A DNA stretch of 64,000 nucleotides from Nannobrachium achirus (lineage: Eukaryota > Chordata > Actinopteri > Myctophiformes > Myctophidae), in the NCBI GenBank assembly GCA_963921795.1, contig OY997643.1:71509980-71573979 (forward strand), in the 5' to 3' direction. The notes beneath the pieces were generated by a model, which was not told the DNA's origin, did not search any database, and was given only the letters and a program-made list of their open reading frames with translations. Shown one piece after another: positions 55,864 to 64,000 of the stretch (its first letter is position 1; every line of letters starts with the position of its first letter). The position numbers and the translations under genes are program-made.

Positions 55864-56314
55864 GCTGGTTAAACATGTTGCCTCATGCTAGATGCAGAAT
55901 AGATTAGCCTCAAGCTAGATGCAGAATAGATAGTAGATACACCATAAAAATGCTAATATACAGCATACGATTTGTGAAAGTGACAAACGGGCTTCACAGT
56001 TATGTTAGGTGTGTTCATATGCTAATTGTGATGCGATTTCAGATCAATTGCTCCAGCCACTGAGGAGAAACGCTGTTTCAGACAGACAGACACTCACTCA
56101 GACAGACATTCGCAAAATGATAGTATAGATATGATGCTGCTGCTGCAGAGTGAACTATGGCTAGCATATTAGTATAATATGATGCTGCTGCTGCAGAGTG
56201 AACTATGGCTAGTAATAGTATGTATGATGGATTTCTTGGTGTAGCAGAGTGACTCACTGCCTCAGCCTGATTTTGGCCTCAAATGTCTAGTATCTCCCTC
56301 TGTCCATAGTGATA

Positions 56315-56390
56315 TTCCTTTGGGGCAATGGCTAAGATATTGGACTTTCGCATAGGAGACCCGAGTTCGATTGCCGGGTGTTACATTAGC
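56315..56390 (+). repeat. tRNA-like SINE head
   Basis: GGGGCAATGGCTAAGATATT (A box TGGCTAAGATATTGG) and CCCGAGTTCGATTGCCGGG (T arm with B box GAGTTCGATTG). The phrase GGACTTTCGCATAGGAGACC is an anticodon-arm-like stretch. No SINE tail was identified, so it may also be a tRNA pseudogene. Confidence 0.55.
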
Positions 56391-56744
56391 CCTACCACCC
56401 AACATTTCCACCAGCCGCCACAACACATTTGTTTTATTTCGCCGTTTTAATATGTAAATGTTATGATGAAAAAAAAAAAACATGCCCAGCTCTGTGCATG
56501 GCTCAGGCCGCACGCAAAAGGAAAGAGGAGGGGGAATGTATTTGATATATATAGACCTATATTGGGCTTGTCATTCATTAATGCATAACATAAAGATTGC
56601 CCTGGAGCCATTTGATCTCGAGAAGGCCTATTTGGGAATATATTTGCTTCCCTGAAATTAAACAAACAGTTTCACACGTGCGTGCGTGCGTGCATGCATG
56701 CGTGGGTGCGGGAGAGTCACTGCTCCAGACGCTCCATCGATCCA

Positions 56745-56886
56745 GCACTCCAATGGAACCACACGTAAGCGTTTGAAGGTACACGCTTACCTGTAAAGGT
56801 TACAACGTCTGAGGTTACAAAAGACGTGTAACCTTTACAGGTAAGCTTGCACCTTCAAACGTTTACGTGTAGTTTCATTGGAGTGC
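56745..56886. mobile_element. near-perfect palindrome, 142 bp
   Basis: GCACTCCAATGGAACCACAC then GTAAGCGTTTGAAGGT at the left; ACCTTCAAACGTTTACGTGT then AGTTTCATTGGAGTGC at the right; the inner arms GCTTACCTGTAAAGGTTACA and TGTAACCTTTACAGGTAAGC are perfect. The loop is about 20 bp. It looks like a foldback MITE or young snap-back sequence. Confidence 0.85.
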
Positions 56887-56940
56887 AGACTCAAGCTCTG
56901 TTATGCCAAAATCTCACCTCCGCGTACCTCACGTGCATAT

Positions 56941-56946
<6 letters not shown>

Positions 56947-57008
<62 letters not shown>
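56947..57008. repeat. (CA)n microsatellite
   Basis: About 31 CA units, at the visible 5' border of the L2 element. Confidence 0.95.
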
Positions 57009-57010
<2 letters not shown>

Positions 57011-57116
57011 CCCCTAGATCACGGCCTCCCGAGGCAAACACGGAAAGCCCCCCTCTCGTTCACCACCTTCTCAAAACCCCCCGCTACCCACTAGAAACTC
57101 ATTCTCTATTTTAGAT

Positions 57117-57950
57117 ATGAATGACTTCCCCCCACTAAGGCCATCACTACCCCCACTAGTTGTGTTAACTAGCCCGCCCACTGTTAGCCAAATTAAGACC
57201 CACCAGCAAAGGACAAAAAATGCTGTAAAACGCCGGTCCGAGGGCCAAATTGGGCATCAGCCTTTTAAAAAGCCGAGCCCTCTCACACTCTCAAACACCT
57301 GGAAGTGGCCGGGTAGCCAGCCACCGCTAAAGCCCACCCCGCCCGCGATGAAAACGTCTGCCCCCCCACCACCACCGGTCAGTAGCTCCTCACCTCAATC
57401 GCTCCCCACATCGTCCATCCCCTGCTCTCTCTCTCCTCCAACTATATTACTGATCGGCGATTCAATTCTGAAACACATCAAACTGGCAAATACTTTAACA
57501 CGTTGCTTCCCTGGCATAACTACTGTGGAACTCACTGAAAGAATCCCCGACATCCTGGTTTCCCTCCCCTCCTCCGTAAACACAATTGTTGTTCACGTTG
57601 GGACAAATGACCGTCAGTCAGAGCTCTCCAAAATCCATTTTAAAAGTCTTCTTAATCTCCTCGGCTGCAGCGGAAAGTTGGTGAGCATCTCCGGCCCACT
57701 GCCTACGCTGTGTCGCGGCCGTGGAGATGTCCACTCGAGTCGGCTACTTGCGTTGCACCACTGGCTCCAAGCGGCATGTCACTCGCAAAATATCCACTAT
57801 ATTAATAACTTCCATTTGTTCTGGGAACGTCCACCATTCTACGCTGCTGACGGCCTCCATCCTAACAAACTTGGAGAACAAATGCTTGCGACAAACTTGT
57901 CTCGCTCCATTGCGCAGCTGTGTGAGCAGAACTCATTACCAAAACATTGA
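57117..57950 (+). CDS. L2 ORF1 with SGNH esterase domain
   Basis: 277 residues. The N-terminus is basic and proline-rich (RTKNAVKRRSEGQIGHQPFK), probably RNA binding. From about residue 110 there is an esterase domain: LLIGDSILKHIKLANTL (block I, catalytic Ser in GDS), VVHVGTNDRQSELSK (block III, GTND) and YAADGLHPNKLG (block V, D-x-x-H). CR1/L2 elements carry such an esterase in ORF1 and it is thought to aid membrane or RNP handling. All catalytic residues are present and the frame is open from ATG to stop. Confidence 0.85.
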   Translation: MNDFPPLRPSLPPLVVLTSPPTVSQIKTHQQRTKNAVKRRSEGQIGHQPFKKPSPLTLSNTWKWPGSQPPLKPTPPAMKTSAPPPPPVSSSSPQSLPTSSIPCSLSPPTILLIGDSILKHIKLANTLTRCFPGITTVELTERIPDILVSLPSSVNTIVVHVGTNDRQSELSKIHFKSLLNLLGCSGKLVSISGPLPTLCRGRGDVHSSRLLALHHWLQAACHSQNIHYINNFHLFWERPPFYAADGLHPNKLGEQMLATNLSRSIAQLCEQNSLPKH

Positions 57951-58260
57951 CTACTGATCACCCCCCCCCCCCCCCCCCCCCCCCCCGGCATCCTCTATCG
58001 ATTTGACCACTGAAAAATGCGCTCATAAACCATGCACTGCCCCCTGTTGGTTCGACTGTCCTATTTCTCACCAAATAGTGCCTGTCATTATCAATGATGG
58101 ACCCATTTACACTAACGCCATTCCTGTTTATATTTCTGACAGATACAGTACCAACCTCCACTGTTTATCCTCCTATAGATCCTTTCTGTCTCCTACTACA
58201 GATCGCCGTGGTGTAGTCCCCCGGAACCTCTCCACACTTGCGAGGGAGCCCCTATCCCAA

Positions 58261-58950
58261 AATGAGCGTACCTCGGTTAATCACCAACAGAACCTAGTCA
58301 AATTTGCTCTGTTAAATATTTACTCTTTAAATAATAAGGCATTTACCCTAAATGACACATTTAAGTCAAAAAATCTAGATTTTTTATTTCTCACAGAGAC
58401 CTGGCTAAATGTCGGTGACCTCACCTCACTCGGTGATTTATGCCCCCCCCCCCCCCCCCCCCCCCCTGCAGCTTCTTCAACTCCCCAAGGGCTGGTCGTG
58501 GAGGAGGCTTAGCCACAGTGTTCAAGGACACTTTTAAATGCAGACACCTGCCTGTAGATGTTTATTCTGCTTTTGAAGTTCAACTCATGAAAATTGATGT
58601 CACCTTCCCCATCCTATGTGCCTTAATCTACCGGCCTCCAAAAGCAAATGCTAATTTTATCGAGGAATTTTCTGACCTCCTTTCTTTTATGATATCCCGC
58701 TCTGAGAGACTGTTAATTATAGGGGACTTAAATATTCATGTCTGCTGCCCTGAAAAACCCATGGTAAAAGAGTTTTTACAGATAGTGAACTCATTCCATC
58801 TCACACAGTCGGTTTCAGGCCCAACTCACAATAGAGGTCACACCTTAGACCTTGTGCTCTCCTCTGGTTTCCCAATCACCATCACTGATATAACCAAAAC
58901 TGGCATTTCTGACCACTTCATGATTCATTTTGAATCTATGTTGCCCTGTA
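58261..58950 (+). CDS. L2 ORF2 endonuclease domain (frame change at poly-C)
   Basis: The first frame reads VKFALLNIYSLNNKAFTLND, then LDFLFLTETWL (motif with catalytic Glu). After the C-run at 58443-58466 a second frame reads RGGGLATVFKDTF, LIYRPPKANANFIEEF, LLIIGDLNIHV and HTLDLVLSSG..ISDHFMIHF. These are the AP-endonuclease motifs ETWL, YRPP, GDxN and SDH used to nick target DNA. The length change in the C-run breaks the frame. Confidence 0.8.
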
Positions 58951-59382
58951 CCAGGCTGCCCCCCCCCCCCCTCAGGCCCGCACCCTCACCCGCTCTATAA
59001 ATTCATTGACAGCAAACAATTTTTCAAACTCATTTATGCTAACTCACTCACCTCCTATATCAGACGCCATAATCTCCTGCATGGACACTGAATCATTAGT
59101 CACACTATTTAATTCCATCTGCTCAGACACTTTGGACCATGTAGCCCCTTTAAAATACACCAAAATCAAGTCTGGCACTGCTGCCACCCCATGACTAAAT
59201 GACACAAACCGCAAGCTCAGACAAGCTTGGAGGAGTGCGGAAAGAAGATGGAAGAAGGACAAACTACAGGTGTCCTATGAAATCTTCATAAACTGCCAAA
59301 AAGCCTACCAGATATCAGTAAAATCAGCAAAATCCCAATACTTTGCTGATCTAATAAACAAAATGCCCATAGACCTCAAATA

Positions 59383-60802
59383 TTGTTCAATACAATAAAT
59401 TCCATCTTAAACCCTGTCTCATCTGCCATTTCCACTCCAGCCCCTAGCCTAGCATCGTGTGAGTCATTTCTTAACTTCTTCATAGATAAAATTAACAATA
59501 TAAGATCAGCTATTTCACCTCCAGTCTCTACTCTCCTAATAACAAACCCCTCCCCCAATCATCTCCACGATTTTCAATCCGTATCATCCGCTCATCTGTC
59601 AGAAGTTGTCTCCCACCTTAAATCCACCTCTAGCCCCTCTGACATCATTCCATCTCGCCTCTTCAAGGAGGTTTTTGACACGATCTGCCCTCTCACCCTC
59701 GCAGTTATAAATAGCTCCCTAAAAACTGGAACATTCCCATCCTGCTTTAAAGCTATACTGTGTAAGTTGCTCAACTGGTGGTCTGTAGCAGTATAGCAAA
59801 CCGCGGTCGCGTTTGCTTTTTTCGTCCGTTTTTCGCTCGCGGACCGGGCCGTCAGACCACCGCGTCCGCCTCGCCTCGCCGAGACGCTTTCAATGAGGTC
59901 TCCCGTGTCCTTCTACGAGCAGCGGTTGGAGAGTTACATGCTAGACTCCTCCAGTGTAAACACTGCAGTGTACTTCCTGAAGGCGTGTTTCCTAAACCCA
60001 CCAGAGAGCCCGGCAGTGTATGTTCTGCGCTGTGATTGGCCGGCAGTGTATAACCCTCGCTGTGATTGGCCGGTAGTGTGATGACGCAATTTTTTCCGCG
60101 AAAACCGGTCCCGGGCAGGGATCATAGAAAACATATAAAGAGAAGGCTTTAGAAGCTGAAAATAACGGAGTGGGGGTTCTAAAACTTTAGCGATTTAACA
60201 GCTAGGACCATTTTAAGATTTGTTTTATAAAAAAAGTTACATGGTACAACTTTAAACATGCATCTGTCCAACCTCTCCTAAAAAAGCCCAGCCTAGACCC
60301 AAATGACCACAATAATTTCAGACTTATATCTAAGCTGCCCTTTATGTCCAAGATTTTAGAGAAAGTTGTTTTCATCCAAGTCTCCTCATTTTTAAAAACG
60401 TTTAACATTATCGACAAATTTCAATCTGGTTTTAGAACTCTGCACAGCACTGAATCTGCACTGCTCAAAGTACAAAATGATATTCTTATAACCACTGACG
60501 ATGGCCCCTGTGTAATTTTAATCCTGCTTGATCTTACGGCCGCTTTTGACACGATTGACCACAATATTCTTTTAAAACGCCTGGAAATTGAAGTTGGTTT
60601 TAAGAGCACTGTTTTAAATTGGTTTAAATCCTATTTAAAAAAACGAACTTTTAATGTCACACTTGGTACCTTCACTTCCTCCTCAGCCCCCATCACCTGT
60701 GGCATTCCTCAAGGCTCAATACTAGGCCCACTTCTCATCTCCTTATATATGCTTCCCCTTGGCTCAATTAAAAAAAAAATCAAACCTCGGTTCGAAGTGG
60801 AG

Positions 60803-60900
<98 letters not shown>

Positions 60901-61991
60901 AGCCGTTTCTGGGCCCATGGGGGCCCGCTCGCGCCCGCGAAAAAATAATAGGCCTAATATTTTTTACCATTTTTTTATCCATTTTATAATGGAAATATAT
61001 ATATATATATATAAAATATAGATATATATATATAAATGAATAAATAAAAAACGACAACAACAGGCAACGTATTTTTGCTATGTTTGAAAAATAATAGGCC
61101 TAATATTTTTTATAATTTTTTAATCCATTTTATAATGGAAATATATATATATAAATACAAATATACATATAAATGAATAAATTTAAAACGACAACAACAG
61201 GCAACGTATTTTTGCTATGTTTGATTTGTTCTTTTCTTATTTAAATAAAAAAATTAAAACTTCCCCATGGGATGCTGGAACACCTGCAGCACCCCTAGTT
61301 CCCACGCACTGGCAGAGTCCTGCACAGTGGCCACTGTGTCAAATTCACTTTCACTTTCAGCGGTGTGGATGCTCGGAAGCAAAGAAAGTCACCACAGTTT
61401 GATTTGATCATTCCTTAGTCAATTATGAAGGGAATCGCGGGATTTCGCATCGCGATTTCGGTTTGAAAACGATTAACCATGCAGCAGTGTGTGTGTGTGT
61501 GCGTGCGTGCGTTTGCGTGCGTGTGTCGCGCATGCGCAGATCCTGTTCAAACTCAACGGGACAGTTCTCACTTGTGAGGACACACATTGCTGCCTATAGC
61601 GGAGCTCTGTTCCACACAGCTCCAAAAACACAATATACCCTATCACTGTTACGCGGATGACACACAATTTTATCTGCCAGTCACACCAAGCGACACATCA
61701 TCCATTGAAACACTTTTTAACTGCCTAGAAGACATTAAAGAATGGATGGCCACCAATTTCCTTCAGCTAAATCCGAAGAAGACAGAAATCATCATCTTTG
61801 GCCCCAAAAAATCAATCACTGACATAACACATGCACTAGGCCCCCTCTCAGCAAACGTACACACTTCCGTCAAGAACCTGGGTGTTTATCTGGACTCCTC
61901 ATTAAATTTTAATAAGCTAATTTCAAGTGTAGTGAGCAGCAGTTTTTACCAGTTACGAACCATAGCTAAATTGAAGCCTATTAACTTTTAG
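59383..61991 (+). CDS. L2 ORF2 reverse transcriptase, split by two insertions
   Basis: Part 1 (59383-59751) reads [20 protein letters not shown] then FPSCFK. Part 2 (60257-60769) reads [36 protein letters not shown] (RT motif A) and [20 protein letters not shown] (motif B). Part 3 (from about 61619) reads [20 protein letters not shown] (motif C, YADD) and [12 protein letters not shown]. The breaks coincide exactly with the inserted MITE and with the (TG)n-bearing insert. Confidence 0.85.
59752..60249. mobile_element. MITE, 498 bp, in the L2 reverse transcriptase
   Basis: Flanked by CTTTAAA (59745-59751 and 60250-60256). The ends GCTATACTGTGTAAGTTG and (complement) TTGTACCATGTAACTTTT are imperfect inverted repeats. 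It contains a GC-rich part and three CTGTGATTGGCCGG-type repeats (60030-60080). The superfamily is uncertain. Confidence 0.8.
60770..61618. mobile_element. second insertion in L2, with (TG)n and 144-bp tandem
   Basis: It begins with an A-run and includes (TG)n at 60805-60897. AATAATAGGCCTAATATTTT occurs twice (60943 and 61088), each followed by TCCATTTTATAATGGAAATA and ACGACAACAACAGGCAACGT: a tandem dimer. A TGTGCGTGCG patch lies at 61487-61520. No ends or target duplication are certain. Confidence 0.6.
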
Positions 61992-61995
61992 GGAC

Positions 61996-62487
61996 TTGGA
62001 AACTGTCATCCATGCTTTTATCACATTTAGGTTAGATTATTGCAATTCCCTTTACCACGGACTGACCCTGTCCTCTCTCAACCGCCTTCAGATGGTCCAG
62101 AACTCAGCCGCCAGACTCCTAACTGGAACCAGGAGGCGAGAGCACATTAGCCCAGTTCTGGCCAAACTGCACTGGCTACCAGTTAAATACCGTATTGATT
62201 TTAAAATTTTACTTTTCGTTTTTAAAGCCTTAAACGGCCTTGCACCTCAATATATATCAGATCTGGTTTCTGCACCCCCTGCCGTCAGGGTACTCAGGTC
62301 AGCCTCCCAGATGCTCCTTGCTGTCCCATCGACAACCTATGTCAGTAAAGGTGATCGAGCATTTTCTGCAATTGGCCCGTCACTTTGGAATAACCTCCCC
62401 CTATACATTAAGTCCTGCTCCACCATTGGTATGTTTAAATCCGCCTTAAAAACCCATCTTTTTTCCATTGCTTTTAACTCTGTATGA
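61996..62487 (+). CDS. L2 ORF2 C-terminal domain
   Basis: FRLDYCNSLYHGLTLSSLNR, LQMVQNSAARLLTGTRRREH, ISPVLAKLHWLPVKYRIDFK and SLWNNLPLYIKSCSTIGMFK then ALKTHLF. This is the standard L2 ending. A stop at 61989-61991 separates it from the RT part. Confidence 0.9.
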   Translation: METVIHAFITFRLDYCNSLYHGLTLSSLNRLQMVQNSAARLLTGTRRREHISPVLAKLHWLPVKYRIDFKILLFVFKALNGLAPQYISDLVSAPPAVRVLRSASQMLLAVPSTTYVSKGDRAFSAIGPSLWNNLPLYIKSCSTIGMFKSALKTHLFSIAFNSV

Positions 62488-62777
62488 GTGTTTGGACTAT
62501 GGACTATTCAAATTTTGTTCCACTACTTCACTTTTACGTGTTTTTAATGTTGCCATTGTTTTTAGGAAGCGTTTTTAGATCTTTTGTTTTATCTTGTCGT
62601 CGGTTATTATTGTTTTCCGTTTTGTTTTTGTTTCTGCTATGTTGTTATGATATGCTATGTTTTTATGCATTGTTGTTTTTATGCATTGTTGTCTTTTTAT
62701 GCTATTTTTATGGAAAGCACTTTGGTTCAAATGCTGTTGTTTTTAAATGTGCTATACAAATAAAGGTGACTTGACTT

Positions 62778-62779
<2 letters not shown>

Positions 62780-62846
<67 letters not shown>
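62780..62846. repeat. (CA)n microsatellite after the LINE tail
   Basis: About 33 CA units directly following the L2 3' end. Confidence 0.95.
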
Positions 62847-63224
62847 CTTTGCTGCGTGTCTCGCGCTAGTCGCCGACCGTTTTAAATAAAAGAGAAAAGA
62901 AGAGCTAAAACACAACTTTGCTAGTGTTCCGTGTTGATAGGTTTTCCAGTACAAATTGTGACTGTGTGCATGCAGCAAGAGAGGCGGCACGTCTATAATG
63001 TAAGCTTGTAGATTAAATGTTTTCGACAGAGCTCAAGCGTTTGTGAGAGTGAGTGAGAGAGAAGAGAGAGAGAAGAGTCACTGGTGCTGCTGCTGCCTGC
63101 TGGAGCTGCTACTCACTGCTTGTCATTCAGCATGCAGCGCAAGGGCCAGTCAGATATGTATCCGCCCTGCAACGCTCATGTATCGGCCACAAACGTTGTC
63201 ATACCATGGACCTCCAATGTACTA

Positions 63225-63351
63225 GCGACTTCGGCACTAGCCGTTAAGAAAGTATGAATGGACTCCCCCCGAACTTAAATAATTTCGGGTCGGGGAGCCC
63301 TCCCGAACCGAAATTAGTTAGCCTCACTATTAGAGTGTGAATCGACCCTTA
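63225..63351. mobile_element. transposon end, mirror of 44732
   Basis: Ends GAGTGTGAATCGACCCTTA, preceded by CCGAACCGAAATTAGTTAGC. It is the inverted counterpart of 44732-44790. Confidence 0.5.
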
Positions 63352-63396
63352 CAAGCCCAAGACTAGAGTATATTTTTTGCTAAACATATATTTGCG

Positions 63397-63506
63397 GAAA
63401 ATAGCTGATCTACAAGCTCACAAAGCATTGAAAGCTTGTAGATCTGCCATTTCCTGTTGCTATTTTCTGCAAAGTGTTGCATGCTTGTAGATCTGCATTT
63501 TCTGCA
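63397..63506. repeat. dispersed palindrome, full copy plus half-site
   Basis: GGAAAATAGCTGATCTACAA, GCTCACAAAGCATTGAA and AGCTTGTAGATCTGCCATTT, then another half-site ATGCTTGTAGATCTGCATTT at 63481. Confidence 0.8.
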
Positions 63507-63589
63507 CATGTCAGCAAAATGCAGATGCAGGGGCTTGAGTGGTCAAAGCTCTTTCATTATGCATTTAAAATGTGTGCATCTATTCTCAC

Positions 63590-63703
63590 CCTGGTCGATG
63601 TTGTCTGGACGTAGGGCTGTCTCTGCAGGTTATTTCTGTGCGCAGCCAGCTGTTCCTGAATGAACAGGGTGAGGAAAAACTCGGTTCCATGGTCGACTCG
63701 AAC
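63590..63703 (-). CDS. integrase-core protein, exon with catalytic Asp region
   Basis: TGATCATCAG acceptor, ACCAGG|GTGAGA donor, 38 codons: VRVDHGTEFFLTLFIQEQLA then AHRNNLQRQPYVQTTSTR. The D-x-G-x-E-F phrase is the second acidic motif of integrase cores. It ends in phase 0, as required to join NHVVERMW at 44046, giving a 19.5-kb intron. Confidence 0.65.
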
Positions 63704-63719
63704 CTGATGATCAAAATTA

Positions 63720-63747
63720 TTTATTATTATTATTATTATTATTTATC
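63720..63747. repeat. (TTA)n microsatellite
   Basis: About nine ATT units, within the intron between the two integrase exons. Confidence 0.9.
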
Positions 63748-63826
63748 ATGACCCCTTGAGATGTAGCATCTTGTTATCAGAGGGTCTTAACGTATAGTAT
63801 TTACAAACTAGAAAAAGCTGACATAC

Positions 63827-63860
63827 CTGGTCCCAAATACCATAATTCACGACTGCATGC
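63827..63860 (-). CDS. integrase-core protein, 34-nt exon
   Basis: GTGTTTCTCAG acceptor, GACCAG|GTATGT donor. It reads HAVVNYGIWDQ, which directly precedes VRVDHG in this family (x-x-YGLWDQVRVDHG). Earlier exons would lie beyond 63.9 kb, outside the window or not recognised. Confidence 0.6.
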
Positions 63861-64000
63861 CTGAGAAACACAAAAGAAAAAAATCCAGAAATAGTCACCA
63901 AGTGCCAGATCTTTATGATTTGACATATTCCTTCTACCTTGCAAATTCTGAAAATAAATACATCAAGCATCAGACTGCCCTCTTAGCTGGAGCATATTCT

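Larger units (their letters stand above)
57009..62778 (+). mobile_element. L2 LINE, nearly full length, with two insertions
   Basis: It holds an ORF1 with an SGNH-esterase domain (57117-57950), an ORF2 with APE-type endonuclease (about 58260-58950), reverse transcriptase (about 59500-61990) and the conserved C-terminus (to 62487). The 3' end is TATACAAATAAAGGTGACTT-GACTTGAC, then (CA)n. Two later insertions, 59752-60249 and about 60770-61618, split the RT. The uninterrupted element would be about 4.4 kb. ORF2 is broken by frame changes at least at the poly(C) tract near 58443 and at the stop near 61990, so it is dead. Confidence 0.9.

Noticed and set aside
44732-63351. A single giant virus-like or Polinton-type element bounded by the inverted ends
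   Set aside because: No capsid, packaging ATPase, protease or DNA polymerase genes lie between; the contents are independent insertions and the flanks do not match.

Overview
The window reads as teleost fish nuclear DNA. It is dense in long (CA/TG)n and (CAGA)n microsatellites and in fish-type non-LTR retrotransposons (L2, L1-like and restriction-enzyme-like-endonuclease LINEs). It also holds many short hAT, Harbinger-like and mariner-like non-autonomous DNA elements. Coding potential is split into short exons with GT-AG borders. I cannot name the species. There is one assembly gap of 200 N at 19285-19484.

Layout. 0-10 kb: telomere-like repeats, microsatellites, two LINE fragments, an unclassified repeat family with a GCGACC..GGTCGC hairpin, a possible BPI/LBP exon, a 454-bp tandem dimer and a hAT element. 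10.16-18.54 kb: a 4.19-kb segment present twice in tandem, almost identical; it carries a candidate spliced non-coding transcript and ZNF143/STAF-like sites. 18.7-19.05 kb: the last two exons of a fast skeletal myosin heavy chain gene (minus strand), cut off from the rest of the gene beside the gap. 19.7-27.4 kb: a nest of mobile elements inside one another; several have clear target-site duplications, and empty sites are visible in a sister copy at 1.7-2.2 kb. 28.0-29.35 kb: a CpG-type promoter and first exon whose splice donor is the target site of a hAT element. 30.4-30.8 kb: a miniature terminal-repeat element whose repeats contain a tRNA-like pol III promoter. 31.0-31.9 kb: a Rex6/R2/R4-type LINE 3' end. 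33.9-38.5 kb: minus-strand exons, including decayed srrt (ars2) exons and an unrecognised zinc-ribbon-like protein. 39-42 kb: a hAT element with its own promoter-like sequence, a long-TIR element and a minus-strand promoter-like region.

43.4-63.9 kb: a minus-strand integrase-core gene with four visible open exons in matching phase, split by a 19.5-kb intron. That intron holds a 1.66-kb direct duplication, a 4.43-kb fold-back element with TA target duplication, a tRNA-like SINE head, a 142-bp palindrome and a nearly full-length L2 LINE (57.0-62.78 kb) carrying two later insertions.

The most original signal is a short palindromic motif (arms like GTGAGCTTGTAGATCTGC followed by TATTTTC, and its complement). 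It recurs about twenty times across the window as full hairpins or half-sites, often inside unrelated transposons. I know no name for it. Host genes make up only a small part of the sequence; most of the rest is transposon history.
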